Assembly: GCF_001051995.2 (NCBI RefSeq) | Contig: NZ_CP014646.1 | Location: 558,001-622,000, forward strand | From: Thauera humireducens | GTDB lineage: Bacteria > Pseudomonadota > Gammaproteobacteria > Burkholderiales > Rhodocyclaceae | Length of the DNA: 64,000 nt | Reading direction: 5' to 3' | Part shown: positions 24,301 to 34,974 of the stretch, piece after piece | How positions within the stretch are numbered: position 1 is the stretch's first letter | Layout: each line of letters opens with the position of its first letter | Position numbers and translations under genes: made by a program | The notes under the pieces: model-generated | The model's input: the letters and a program-made list of their open reading frames with translations, nothing else | What the model was told of the DNA's origin: nothing | Database searches by the model: none

Positions 24301-25094
24301 TCGACCAGCTCACCTTCGGCGACAAGGTCGACAGCCCCGACGCGGTGAACCTGCCGGTGCAGCTGGCGGTGTCGCTGCTGAAGAACGGCCGCGGCGAGAT
24401 CGATCTGCATCTGCCGGTCACCGGCACGCTGGACGACCCGGAGTTCAGCGTGTTCGGCCTGGTGGTGAAGATGCTGTTCAACCTGATCGGCAAGGCCATC
24501 ACCTCGCCGTTCGCGTTGCTCGGCTCGGTGATCGGCGGCGGTGAAGAATTGTCGCAGCTCGAACTGGCGCCGGGTGTCGCGGCGCCGGCCGAGGCGCAGC
24601 GTGAGAAGCTCGCGACGCTGGCCACGGCGCTGGTCGACCGCCCGGCGCTCAAGCTCGACATCACCGGCCGTGCAGATCCGGCGGTCGATACCGACGGACT
24701 CAAGCAGGCGGCGTTGCAGCGCATGGTCAAGGCGCAGAAGCTCAAGGCGCTGGTGGCGCAGGGGAAGGAAGCGCCCTCGCTCGACGAGATCCAGGTCGAG
24801 GACGCCGAGTATCCCGAACTGCTGAAGAAGGCGTACCGCGACACCGACTTCAAGAAGCCGCGCAACGTCATCGGCATGGTCAAGGACGTCCCGGTGCCCG
24901 AGATGGAGGCCCTGATCCTCGCCAACACGTCGGTCGACGAGCAGGCGCTGCGCACGCTGGCGCAGCAGCGCGCACAGGCGGTGCGTGACTGGCTGGTGGG
25001 CGAAGGCAAGGTGCCGGGCGAGCGCATCTTCGTGCTCGAGCCCAAGGTCGAGGCAGCGGGCGAGGCAGGGCAGGTCCAGTTCTCGCTGCGCTGA
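21387..25094 (+). CDS. DUF748 / AsmA-like giant envelope protein
   Basis: The protein has 1235 residues. It has a short cytoplasmic start, one membrane helix (about residues 21-43, WAAGAVIVIGAAGFFAAPP), then a very long periplasmic part of repeating beta-strand units (ITG, LRNVDLLP, LSGRVDKAAPVKVTGELNPF) as in DUF748/AsmA-family bridge proteins. A Pro/Ala-rich linker lies near residues 355-390. The last 120 residues are helical with LAQQRAQAVRDWLVGEGK, resembling an OmpA-like element. Relatives are implicated in moving lipids between envelope membranes. I chose the ATG at 21387, with GGAG 6 bp upstream, over TTG 21372. Confidence 0.85.
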   Translation: MTETTTGTTMPPRKRGLVRPALWAAGAVIVIGAAGFFAAPPVARHYAVKILGETLGRTVTIDGVVINPFSVTAEIQGLKVMSADGQSEAFGFDALRTNVEVVESLMQRGLVLHEVALSGPRLNVALEGGGRHSWSDVAERIAALANSGGEDDAEAGKPGTLFSVGNIRVAGGRVSVEDKPRGLKHELAELEVGVPFVSNLPVKVDVFVEPTLSAVLDGNPLKMSARTKPFQDTHETILDVVLDKFDLTPWLAYAPFEPAFRLPSAQLTTNIEVSFRQPADAAPELVLRGPLRLDQFVLQDKAGEPVATVPEFELEFADVQPLIGRWHFTRMRVAQPELDLVRLKEGGLNLAMLLPAAEPEAKPAKAKGAGKGAAANDQARPAAEAAKASGAEPDFLLAHARIRDGVVRFEDRSLAEPFKARIEAINLDLRDLATEADMPAEIRLDYATDGGEKFVHEDRLRLEPFEYEGMLNFEAVKAARYAPYLAAALPGGEVRDGSLSGNLRYRVALDDKGEADIDLSADALAVRDFALALKGAKDAAVKVPELDVREAVLDLGAQRVKLAELGVKGAAVSAVRLKNGDIDLLGLTGPAKKNAPAGAPWVVAVDKLALQGVSVRVEDRSVSRPVVMAADNIDFELDGFSTEKGNLSQLKLDSRINKNGKLGVSGSLGLEPLKADLKLDLRNVDLLPIQPYVLQQTKIAISRGNLTTQGQLKLGTGRRGDLLADFRGDVAVGNFASIDRLNATDFLRWRTLRVGGINARLEPFSLAVRQVALDDFYTRLILDEEGRLNLREIQGTDGKVAAAKLEPVAAAADPFADPAMAGNAPRVKEGERTTELPPPSAPPPPIRVDRIEIKRGNIAFSDRFIRPNYDVNLTDMTGTLVGLSTDPSTIAKLDLSGRVDKAAPVKVTGELNPFRQDAHLDILASVKDFELTGLSSYSGKYVGYGIAKGKLSAELNYKIEERKLTATNQIFLDQLTFGDKVDSPDAVNLPVQLAVSLLKNGRGEIDLHLPVTGTLDDPEFSVFGLVVKMLFNLIGKAITSPFALLGSVIGGGEELSQLELAPGVAAPAEAQREKLATLATALVDRPALKLDITGRADPAVDTDGLKQAALQRMVKAQKLKALVAQGKEAPSLDEIQVEDAEYPELLKKAYRDTDFKKPRNVIGMVKDVPVPEMEALILANTSVDEQALRTLAQQRAQAVRDWLVGEGKVPGERIFVLEPKVEAAGEAGQVQFSLR

Positions 25095-25117
25095 AGATTG
25101 GCGCGAATGCGGCAGGG

Positions 25118-25137
25118 ACGGGGGCTTCGGCCCCCGT
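25118..25137 (+). terminator. Hairpin terminator after the DUF748 gene
   Basis: ACGGGGGC (25118-25125) pairs with GCCCCCGT (25130-25137) around a TTCG tetraloop, 24 bp after the stop codon. The tail is only modestly T-rich (CGTCGTTTC). Confidence 0.75.
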
Positions 25138-25200
25138 CGTCGTTTCGCGGGACTATGATGAAAACGCGAGCTTCAGTGCTGTGGCAAAGGGGAGGCCAGC

Positions 25201-26259
25201 ATGGGCAACGTCTTCATCAGCTACCGGCGTGACGATGCGGCGGGTTACGCGCGTGCCATCTACGACCAGCTCACCGAGCGCTTCGACACGGCGCAGGTGT
25301 TCATGGACGTCGATGCGATCGAGCCCGGCCTGCCCTTCGACGAGGTGATCCGCAATGCGGTCGGCAAGTGCGAGGTGCTGCTGGTGCTGATCGGTTCGCG
25401 CTGGATGGAGGTGCAGCCGGATGGCCGCCGGCGACTCGACGACGAGCGCGATTTCGTGCGGCTGGAGATCGCCGCGGCGCTGGCGCGCAACATCCGTGTC
25501 ATACCGGTCTTGCTCGATGGCGTGCAGATGCCGGCGGAGGAGCTCCTGCCCGAGCCGATGCGCGGCCTGGTCTGGCGCAATGCGCTCGAGGTCAGCAACA
25601 CGCGCTTCACCTCCGATGTGAACCGGCTCGGCGATGTCCTGGCCAGGGTACTGGGCGAGGCGGAGGAAGGGCCGGCGGAGAGGGGTCAGGCAGAGAGGCC
25701 TGCGTCGGCCAGCGCGGAGGTGGTGACCACGCCTGCCCCGACGGGCGCGGACAGGGGGGACGCAGTGAAAGGGGCGCTTCCGACCGGTTCAGTGACGGCC
25801 GCAGCTGGTGAGGCACGGGATGTCGGTGGAAAGGGGGGCAAGGGTTCGCGCATCGCGCTGGTCGCGGGTGCCGTCGTGGTCGCGGGTGCGATCGCCGCGG
25901 TGCTGCTGTGGCCGGACAGGCGACCGCCGGTCGTCGTCCCGGACAAGCCGAAGCCGGCGCTGGCATTGGGCCTGCCGGACTACGGCGTGGTGTTCGGCAG
26001 TGACCGTACGCTGGATGCCGCGCGTGACGAGATCCGGCGCGCGAGCCGCAGCAGCGTTCAGGGGGCGGCCATCTATTTTCGCAACGGCTATTACGCCAGC
26101 ATCGCGCCCGCCGATACGCGGGCCGAGGCGGATCGCATTCTTGGCATCGTTCGTGCCTTTCGCAGCGACGCCTACGCGACGCGGATGGAAACGTGGTGCA
26201 GGCAACCGACGGGGCGGGAAGGCTATATCGAGTGCGCCAGTACCGCCGGAGCCCCTTGA
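25201..26259 (+). CDS. TIR-domain protein with membrane helix and periplasmic C-terminal domain
   Basis: The protein has 352 residues. Residues 1-150 form a TIR domain: FISYRRDDAAGYA, VFMDVDAIEPG, VLIGSRWM and DFVRLEI, where E89 lies at the position of the catalytic Glu of NAD-cleaving TIR enzymes. A disordered linker (150-215) leads to a membrane helix (217-237) and then a domain of about 100 residues (YGVVFGSDRTLDAARDEI, then IYFRNGYYASI) that looks SPOR-like. The TIR part would be cytoplasmic and the C-terminal part periplasmic. The ATG at 25201 has GGGGAGG upstream. It stands alone, with no defence partner genes, so signalling or an envelope-linked function is as likely as immunity. Confidence 0.85.
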   Translation: MGNVFISYRRDDAAGYARAIYDQLTERFDTAQVFMDVDAIEPGLPFDEVIRNAVGKCEVLLVLIGSRWMEVQPDGRRRLDDERDFVRLEIAAALARNIRVIPVLLDGVQMPAEELLPEPMRGLVWRNALEVSNTRFTSDVNRLGDVLARVLGEAEEGPAERGQAERPASASAEVVTTPAPTGADRGDAVKGALPTGSVTAAAGEARDVGGKGGKGSRIALVAGAVVVAGAIAAVLLWPDRRPPVVVPDKPKPALALGLPDYGVVFGSDRTLDAARDEIRRASRSSVQGAAIYFRNGYYASIAPADTRAEADRILGIVRAFRSDAYATRMETWCRQPTGREGYIECASTAGAP

Positions 26260-26313
26260 GCGGGCGAGCGCGACAATTCGCTGCGCGCGCTGCCAGGGCG
26301 CGGCGTTCGGATG

Positions 26314-26835
26314 TCAGCGTGCCGGCTGGCGGATCGGCTCGGCCAGGTTCAGGTTGCCGACTCCGTTCTGGCCCTTGATCAGGAAGGTGCCCACCGGCTG
26401 GTCGCTGCGGCACGGCGCGAGGCGACGGCCGTCGATCTCGGTGCGCTCCGTGCTCACGCCGTTCAGCGCCGGCGCGTAAGACGTGCTGAGTTCGCCCTGG
26501 AAGTTGTACTGGAAGTCGCCGGCGAATCTGCCTTCCACGGTCGCGATGCTGCCCTTCGCGTCGCATACCGCGCGGTAATACGTGTAGGCACCTTCTTTCG
26601 ACCAGGCCTGATCGCGGCAATTGCCGAGTGCGTTGCCCGGTGTCGCCAGTACGTCGTCGCCGCCCTGCTTGCCGACGCAGATGTGAAAGCTCGAGGCCTT
26701 GGCCCTCTCCCCGGTGGGCCCGTGGTTGACGAGCCACAGCCCCGGCATTCGTTGAGGCGCCTCGGTCGGCGTCGGGCTTGCAAGCGCAGCCTGGGGAAGG
26801 GTGGCGATGATCAGCAGCGGGAGGAGGGCGCGCAT
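26314..26835 (-). CDS. DUF3617 periplasmic protein
   Basis: The protein has 173 residues with a signal peptide (ends near LASP, residue 20). The mature part matches DUF3617: RMPGLWLVN, FHICVGKQGGDD, a conserved Cys in GNCRDQ, YYRAVCDAKG and FQGELSTSY, with a terminal RRLAPC. These are small secreted beta-rich proteins of unknown function. It is convergent with the TIR gene and lies downstream of sufT with a hairpin between, so it probably has its own promoter. Confidence 0.8.
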   Translation of the reverse strand: MRALLPLLIIATLPQAALASPTPTEAPQRMPGLWLVNHGPTGERAKASSFHICVGKQGGDDVLATPGNALGNCRDQAWSKEGAYTYYRAVCDAKGSIATVEGRFAGDFQYNFQGELSTSYAPALNGVSTERTEIDGRRLAPCRSDQPVGTFLIKGQNGVGNLNLAEPIRQPAR

Positions 26836-26960
26836 GGTGACATCCGGCAGTGGGTTGGGGGCAAAGTCGGGGTCTCGCGGCGTTCGTCCTGACGCCCGCG
26901 AAACCCGGTGGCCAGACTAGCGCCTCGACGCGGCCCGGGCCTTGAGCAGGGACAATAATC

Positions 26961-26976
26961 GCCCGCGGCGGCGGGC
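26961..26976 (-). terminator. Hairpin directly after sufT
   Basis: GCCCGC (26961-26966) pairs with GCGGGC (26971-26976), loop GGCG, starting 2 bp after the sufT stop on the minus strand and followed by GATTATTGT. It is a plausible end of the suf transcript. Confidence 0.5.
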
Positions 26977-26977
26977 T

Positions 26978-27547
26978 TCAGAACATTCCCATCTCGAGCC
27001 GCGCCGCTTCACTCATCATCTCGCGGCTCCAGGGCGGGTCCCACACCAACTCCACGCTCGCATCCTTCACGCCGGGCAGTTCAAGCAGCCGCGCGCGCGC
27101 CTCGTCGGCGATCAGCGTGCCCATGCCGCAACCCGGCGCAGTCAAGGTCATGCGTACCGCGAGGCGGTAGCCGCCCTCGGGCAGCGGTTCGGCCGTGCAG
27201 CCGTAGACCAGGCCGAGATTGACGATGTCGATCGGGATCTCGGGGTCGTAGCAGGTGCCCAGCAGCGTCCACGCGCTCTGCTCGACGGCCTCGGCGCTCA
27301 ACTCGCCCGCGGCCGGTTCGGGCATCGGTGGCGGAAGCTGCGGCTCCAGTCCGAGGGCGTCGGCGTCGCGTTCGGCAATGCGGTAGAGGTTGCCGCCGCA
27401 CATCACCGTGATCGAGCCGCCCAGACGCTGCGTGATCAGCGCGTAGGCGCCTTCGGGCAGGGTCTCGGGCTTGCCCCAGGGCACGCTCACCGCGTCGCAG
27501 TCGCGCGCGAGGACGCGGGATTCGGTTTCACCGTAGTGGTCACCCAT
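26978..27547 (-). CDS. sufT: SufT, Fe-S assembly protein with MIP18/DUF59 domain
   Basis: The protein has 189 residues. The C-terminal half is a MIP18-family domain: CYDPEIPIDIVNLGLVYG, RMTLTAPGCGMGTLIADE and VELVWDPPWSREMMSE. The N-terminal half carries the extension typical of SufT (GAYALITQRLGGSITVMCGGNLYRI). SufT helps Fe-S cluster maturation of target proteins; its exact step is not fixed. It is the last gene of the suf operon, 29 bp after sufU. Confidence 0.92.
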   Translation of the reverse strand: MGDHYGETESRVLARDCDAVSVPWGKPETLPEGAYALITQRLGGSITVMCGGNLYRIAERDADALGLEPQLPPPMPEPAAGELSAEAVEQSAWTLLGTCYDPEIPIDIVNLGLVYGCTAEPLPEGGYRLAVRMTLTAPGCGMGTLIADEARARLLELPGVKDASVELVWDPPWSREMMSEAARLEMGMF

Positions 27548-27576
27548 GGTGCGGATCTCCGTTCAATCCAATCGGT

Positions 27577-28032
<456 letters not shown>

Positions 28033-28049
28033 TGGATTGGTCTCCGCCT

Positions 28050-29330
28050 TCATCCGTGTTTGCGCGTGCCGAACAGGTCCTGCGCCTTGTCGATGGCGGC
28101 GACCAGCGCGTCGATGTCGGCACGGGTGTTGTACATGGCCAGCGAGGCGCGCGCCGTGCCGGGAATGCCGAAGCGCGTCATCAGCGGCATCGCGCAATGG
28201 TGGCCGGCGCGGATCGCCACGCCCTCGGCGTCGAGGATGGTGCCCAGGTCGTGCGGGTGGATGCCATCGACCAGGAAGGACAGGATGCCGGCCTTGTGCC
28301 GTGCCGTGCCCACCAGGCGGACGCCCGGGATGGCGCCGACCGCCGCCGTGGCGTAGTCGAGCAGAGCGTGCTCGTGCGCCGCGATCCGTTCGATACCGAC
28401 CGCGCGCACGTAGTCGATGGCTGCCGCCAGGCCGATGGCGCCGGCGATGTTGGGGGTGCCGGCCTCGAAGCGCTGCGGGGCATCGGCCCAGGTGCTGCGC
28501 TCGAAGGAGACCGTGCGGATCATGTCGCCACCGCCCTGCCAGGGCGGCATGGCCTTCAGGATGCCGCTGCGGCCATACAGCACGCCGATGCCGGTGGGGC
28601 CGTAGAGCTTGTGGCCCGAGAAGGCGTAGAAGTCGCAGCCGATCGCCTGCACGTCCACCGCCTGGTGCGCCACGGCTTGCGCGCCGTCTACCAGCACCAC
28701 CGCACCGGCGGCATGGGCGCGGGCGGTGAGTTCGGCCACCGGGTTGATGCTGCCGAGCGCGTTCGACACATGCGTGATCGCAACCAGCTGGGTGCGATGG
28801 TTGAGCAGGGCGTCGAAGGCCGCGAGGTCGAGCTCGCCCGCGTCGCTGACCGGCACCACCTTCAGCACCGCGCCGGTCTGCTCGCACAGCAGTTGCCAGG
28901 GCACGATGTTGGAGTGGTGTTCCATCGTCGTGACGAGGATCTCGTCTCCCGCGCGCAGCTCGGCGCGCCCCCAGCTTTGCGCGACGAGGTTGATCGCCTC
29001 GGTGGTGCCGCGGGTGAAGACGATCTCGTCGGCGTGCGCAGCGTTGATGAAGCGCTGCACGGTGGCACGCGCGCCGTCGTACAGCTCGGTCGCGTGCTGC
29101 GACAGCCAGTGCACGCCGCGGTGGATGTTGGCGTTGGACTCGAGGTAGAAACGTCGCTCGGCTTCGATGACGGCCAGCGGCTTCTGCGTGGTGGCACCGT
29201 TGTCCAGGTAGGCGAGGCGGCGGCCGTGCACCGGGCGCGCGAGGATGGGAAAGTCCGCCGCGACGTCGAGCGCAGTCACGCCAAGGCCCTGGCCGGTGCC
29301 GGAAACGGGAAGGTCGGTGAGCAGGGTCAC
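28050..29330 (-). CDS. sufS: SufS, cysteine desulfurase (class V aminotransferase, PLP)
   Basis: The protein has 426 residues. It uses PLP to take sulfur from cysteine. Seen: the PLP lysine K241 in FSGHKLYGPTGIG, a conserved TTMEHHSNIVPWQ, and the catalytic cysteine C379 in RAGHHCAMPLM. It starts at GTG 29330, which overlaps the sufD stop (GTGA); the apparent longer frame upstream is not coding. The first 25 residues before ILARPVHGRRLAYLDN are a small extension. It works with SufU, encoded just downstream. Confidence 0.95.
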   Translation of the reverse strand: MTLLTDLPVSGTGQGLGVTALDVAADFPILARPVHGRRLAYLDNGATTQKPLAVIEAERRFYLESNANIHRGVHWLSQHATELYDGARATVQRFINAAHADEIVFTRGTTEAINLVAQSWGRAELRAGDEILVTTMEHHSNIVPWQLLCEQTGAVLKVVPVSDAGELDLAAFDALLNHRTQLVAITHVSNALGSINPVAELTARAHAAGAVVLVDGAQAVAHQAVDVQAIGCDFYAFSGHKLYGPTGIGVLYGRSGILKAMPPWQGGGDMIRTVSFERSTWADAPQRFEAGTPNIAGAIGLAAAIDYVRAVGIERIAAHEHALLDYATAAVGAIPGVRLVGTARHKAGILSFLVDGIHPHDLGTILDAEGVAIRAGHHCAMPLMTRFGIPGTARASLAMYNTRADIDALVAAIDKAQDLFGTRKHG

Positions 29331-30648
29331 AGCAGTTCCTCCAGCGTGGCGCCGCCGGGCAGGCGGGCGAGCAGGGCGGTGCGCGCATGCTTGCGCAGCG
29401 CGTCGTGGCCGATGCGCTCGATGACTTCCGCGGCGAAGGCGTAGGTCAGCAGCTGGCGTGCATGGACCTCGTCGATGCCGCGCGCGCGCAGGTAGAACAG
29501 CGCGTCCTCGTCGATCTGGCCGACGGTGGCGCCGTGGGCGCACTTCACGTCGTCGGCGTAGATCTCGAGTTCCGGACGGGCATCGGCCTCGGCCAGCTTC
29601 GACAGCAGCAGGTTGTCGCAGCGCTGCACGGCATCGGTGCGCTGGGCGTCCTGGGCGACGATGATGCGCCCGGCGAACACCCCGCGCGCGTTGCCATCGA
29701 CCAGGCCGCGGTAGTACTCGCGACTGGTGCCGAGCGGCCTGGCGTGCTCGATCAGCGTGTGGTGGTCGACGTGGCGCCGGCCATCGACGTGGTACAGGCC
29801 GTTGAACAGCGTCTCGCAGCCTTCGCCATCGAAGCGGGTACGGATGTCGTTGCGCGCCAGGCGGGCGCCGAAGGACAGCGAGTGCGAGGCGAAATGCGAT
29901 CCGCGCGCCTGCTCGGCCTCGATCTGCGCCACATGGATGGCCTGCGCGTCCTGCTGCTGCAGCTTGACGTGGGTGATACGCGCGTCCTGCGCCGCCTGCA
30001 CCCGGGTGACGACGGTGCCGAGCGTGGCGCCGCCGCCGACATGGTGTTCGACGATGCTCGCCGCCGAATTGGCGTCCGCGACGATCAGGTTGCGCAGGTG
30101 GCTGTCGGCCGCGCCGGTGGCGCCGATGAAGACGAGGTGCAGGGGCTGTTCCAGCGCGGTGCCGCGTGCCAGGCGCACGAAGGCACCGTCGCTGCACAGC
30201 GCCAGATTCAGCGCGTAAGGGCTGGCGCTGTCGTCGGCGCTGCCGAAGGCGGCCTCGACGGCGTCGGGCACGGTGTTCAGCGCATCCGACAGCGCGCCGG
30301 CCGTCACGCCGGCCGGCAGCGTGCCGATGGCCGACAGCGTCGGCGCAAACTGCCCGTCCACGAACACCAGCCAGTGGCCGCCGTCATCGAAGGCGGCGCG
30401 CAACGTCGCCAGCGTGGCGGCCGGGTGGGCGGCGTCCGGGTAAGAGTCGGAGTCCGGCGAGGCCAGCGTCTGCTGCTCGAGGAAGGCGAGCGAGGTGTGG
30501 CGCCAGGCCTCCAGACGGCTCGTCGGCCAGCCGAGGTCGGCGAAACGGGCGATCGCGTCGGTGCGGCGGCGAGTCAGCCAGGGCAGGGCAGCGCCGGGCA
30601 GGTGGGCGGCGCGCTCGCGCTGGCGGGCGACCCAGGTGTCGATCCCGC

Positions 30649-30652
<4 letters not shown>
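29327..30652 (-). CDS. sufD: SufD, Fe-S scaffold subunit
   Basis: The protein has 441 residues. The C-terminal right-handed beta-helix domain typical of SufB/SufD is seen in HHVGGGATLGTVVTRVQAA, FNGLYHVDGRRHVDHHTLIEH and CAHGATVGQIDEDALFYLRARG. The N-terminal part is helical. With SufB and SufC it forms the SufBC2D scaffold. It overlaps sufC upstream by 4 bp and sufS downstream by 4 bp. Confidence 0.95.
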
Positions 30653-31428
<776 letters not shown>

Positions 31429-31449
31429 CTTGGTTCTCCTTGGGGTCTC

Positions 31450-32934
<1,485 letters not shown>

Positions 32935-32954
32935 CTTGCGTTCTCCTTTTTGCT

Positions 32955-33434
32955 TCAGCCGGCGTGGCGGGCGAGGCGGTCGGGGCCGCGCATGCGGTGT
33001 TCGGTGGCGGGGGCGGCGCTCCCCGGCGAAGGGGCGGGTGTCATCTCGGCGACGCTGACGGTCTGCAGTGCCTGGCGCACCACGGTGTTGATGCGGAGCC
33101 AGCTGTCGCGGATGCGGCAGCCGGTCTCGAGGTTGCAGGTGCCGCTGTTGGCGCTGCACTCGGTGAGCCCGAAGGGCTGCTCCTCGAGCGCGTCGATGAG
33201 GTCGGCGATGCTGATCTGCGCCGGCGGGCGCGCCAGCACGTAGCCGCCCCGCGTGCCGCGCTGGCTCAGCACCAGCCCGTGGCGACCGAGCGCCTTCAGG
33301 ATCTTGCTGACGGTCGCCAGGCCCAGGCCGAGCGCGTCGGCGAGCTCCGTGGCGCTGATCACGCGCTCGGGCGTGGTCGCCATGTGCGTGACGATCAGGG
33401 TGCCGTAGTCGGTGAGCTTGCTGATGCGAAGCAT
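32955..33434 (-). CDS. Rrf2-family regulator of the suf operon
   Basis: The protein has 159 residues. The winged helix (residues 1-80: [49 protein letters not shown]) is followed by three cysteines in a C-x7-C-x5-C pattern ([15 protein letters not shown]), the Fe-S ligand layout of IscR-like and SUF-associated Rrf2 regulators. It probably senses Fe-S status and controls its own operon through the dyad just upstream. The last 35 residues are Pro/Ala-rich and look unstructured. Confidence 0.92.
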   Translation of the reverse strand: MLRISKLTDYGTLIVTHMATTPERVISATELADALGLGLATVSKILKALGRHGLVLSQRGTRGGYVLARPPAQISIADLIDALEEQPFGLTECSANSGTCNLETGCRIRDSWLRINTVVRQALQTVSVAEMTPAPSPGSAAPATEHRMRGPDRLARHAG

Positions 33435-33461
33435 GATGGGCGTCTCCGCGTTGAGGTGCTT

Positions 33462-33486
33462 ATACTGTACTAAAACAGTACTGTAT
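33462..33486 (-). promoter_or_regulatory. Candidate Rrf2/IscR-type operator of the suf operon
   Basis: An imperfect 25-bp dyad has left part ATACTGTACT, AT-rich centre and right part AGTACTGTAT; the symmetric positions are TAC, GTACT and their complements. It lies 28 bp ahead of the regulator start codon, next to a minus-strand TATAAG. Spacing and base pattern resemble IscR type 1 sites (ATA...ACT-AAAA-AGT...TAT). Binding by the adjacent Rrf2 protein is inferred. Confidence 0.6.
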
Positions 33487-33578
33487 TTACAAGCGGCAGG
33501 CAGGCCCGGGCTGGCAGGCCCATTGGTCGCGCCCTGGCCTAAGATGAAGTGCGAGCAGTCAGGAACGAAGGCAGCGCG

Positions 33579-33767
33579 ATGGAACTGGAATGCGGTCGTA
33601 CCTACGTGATCCGCCTGTGCAGCGGCGAGCTCCGGGAATGGCGCTTCGACGGCAGGGATGCGCGTGGCCTCGCGTGGTGGCGGGATGTCGAAACCGGTTT
33701 GGGCTTTTCGGAGGCCGGGCTGCTCTATGCGTGGGAGATCCTGCCTGCGGGAGAGGGCGATGGCTGA
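33579..33767 (+). CDS. Small hypothetical protein
   Basis: The protein has 62 residues, soluble and acidic: MELECGRTYVIRLCSGELRE at the start, then a Trp-rich stretch (LAWWRDVETGLGF). The pattern looks like a small SH3- or beta-barrel-like fold, but I do not recognise a family. The start at 33579 has GAAGG upstream. Its stop overlaps the start of the downstream hydroxylase-like gene by 8 bp, which supports that it is translated. Confidence 0.6.
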   Translation: MELECGRTYVIRLCSGELREWRFDGRDARGLAWWRDVETGLGFSEAGLLYAWEILPAGEGDG

Positions 33768-34302
33768 GCCGGTCCTGCTTCGTTGCGCGCTGCCGTATCC
33801 CGCTTCGCTCGCGGCGCCGGCGCTGGGGGTGCTTGCCGCGGGGCTCGGGTGGCCGGCCGGTGCAGGTGGGTGGGAGGTGGCGGTGGCCGTGCTCGCCGGC
33901 CTGATCGCCTGGACCCTGCTGGAGTATGTGCTGCACCGCTTCGTGCTGCATGGCGTGGAGCCTTTCCGCGCCTGGCATCTCGTCCATCACCGCGATCCGA
34001 GCCAGCCGATCCGGGTGCCACTGGCATTCAGCGCGGCGCTGGTGGTGACCGTGCTCGGCCTGTCGACTGCCCTGCTCGGGACCGACAGCCTCGCCGCGCC
34101 CCTGTCAGTGGGCCTGCTGATCGGCGACATGCTGCAGGAGACGGTGCATCAGGGTTTGCACGCGCAGGGTGTGTTCGGCCTGAGCCTGGTCCGCCTGAGT
34201 GCCCACCACGGCCATCATCACCATGTCGATGAGCGGGCCGCGTTCGGCACGATCACCACCTTCTGGGACCGTTGCTTCGGCACGATGCCGCGGAGCGGTT
34301 GA
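33760..34302 (+). CDS. Fatty acid hydroxylase / sterol desaturase superfamily membrane protein
   Basis: The protein has 180 residues with about four membrane helices and the di-iron histidine clusters of the superfamily: HRFVLH, WHLVHH, HQGLH and a terminal SAHHGHHHH. A di-iron, O2-dependent hydroxylation or desaturation of a lipid is inferred. It is short for the family, close to minimal carotenoid- or fatty-acid-hydroxylase-like forms. The ATG at 33760 has GGGAGAGG upstream and overlaps the small gene before it. No pathway partner is nearby. Confidence 0.82.
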   Translation: MAEPVLLRCALPYPASLAAPALGVLAAGLGWPAGAGGWEVAVAVLAGLIAWTLLEYVLHRFVLHGVEPFRAWHLVHHRDPSQPIRVPLAFSAALVVTVLGLSTALLGTDSLAAPLSVGLLIGDMLQETVHQGLHAQGVFGLSLVRLSAHHGHHHHVDERAAFGTITTFWDRCFGTMPRSG

Positions 34303-34330
34303 GGCAACCGGCCTCGCGCGCCGATCCGCG

Positions 34331-34714
34331 TCACAATCCGCGCGGCGCTCCGCGCAGTACCCGCCAGGCCAGCATCAGCCAGCCCAGGATCATCAGGCTT
34401 CCGCCCACCGGCGTCACCGCCCCCAGCCAGCGCGGCCCACCCAGCGCTATCGCATACAGTGTGCCGGCGAAGATCACCGTGCCTGCCGCCAGCATCGCGG
34501 CGGGCAGCAGGCTGCGCGGCAGCCGCGCCGCGCCCAGCGCCACCAGGCCGATGGCGTGCCACATCTGGTACTGCACCGCGGTCTGCCACCAGGCGAGCGC
34601 GGCATCGTCGAGCAGGCTGCGCAGCCCGTGAGCGCCGAAGGCGCCCAGTGCGACGCCCAGCGCCGCGAGCACGGCGCCAGCGAAGAGCGGAAAGCGTGGG
34701 AAGTCGTTGTGCAT
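34331..34714 (-). CDS. DUF423 (YgdD-like) inner-membrane protein
   Basis: The protein has 127 residues with four hydrophobic helices: LFAGAVLAALGVALGAFGAHGL at the start (read in two parts), YQMWHAIGLVALG, AGTVIFAGTLYAIALGG and GGSLMILGWLMLAW. AFGAHGL and QYQMWHA are the family hallmarks. Its function is unknown. I chose the ATG at 34714; the longer frame upstream is not hydrophobic. It is convergent with the hydroxylase-like gene and divergent from the MATE gene. Confidence 0.9.
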   Translation of the reverse strand: MHNDFPRFPLFAGAVLAALGVALGAFGAHGLRSLLDDAALAWWQTAVQYQMWHAIGLVALGAARLPRSLLPAAMLAAGTVIFAGTLYAIALGGPRWLGAVTPVGGSLMILGWLMLAWRVLRGAPRGL

Positions 34715-34974
34715 GGGGGTAAAGGAGGGGGCTGAGGCAAAGGCGGACACTTTAAACGATGGCCGGACATCGCTGGCCGTACGAAGCCGAATCGACATTG
34801 CTACCATCCCGGTGCCCGGGTTCGCGATTGCGGACGTTGACGGAGACATTCCATGAAATCAGGGACCGGAATCATGACCGATGGTATGCGGCAATCGAAA
34901 GCCTTTTGCATCCTGCCGCTCGCATCTGCGGCGGCCTTGCAAGGGGCGGTTGACGTGCTGGGGCGGGCGGGCGC

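Noticed and set aside
20013..24410. 1465-residue minus-strand frame covering the DUF748 gene
   Set aside because: Only its last 412 residues (YhiN-like) have a recognisable fold. The rest is antisense to DUF748 and has low-complexity composition.
25201..26259. TIR gene as part of a Thoeris, CBASS or similar defence island
   Set aside because: Neighbours are DUF748 and DUF3617 envelope proteins. No ThsA, cyclase, nuclease or CRISPR gene is near.
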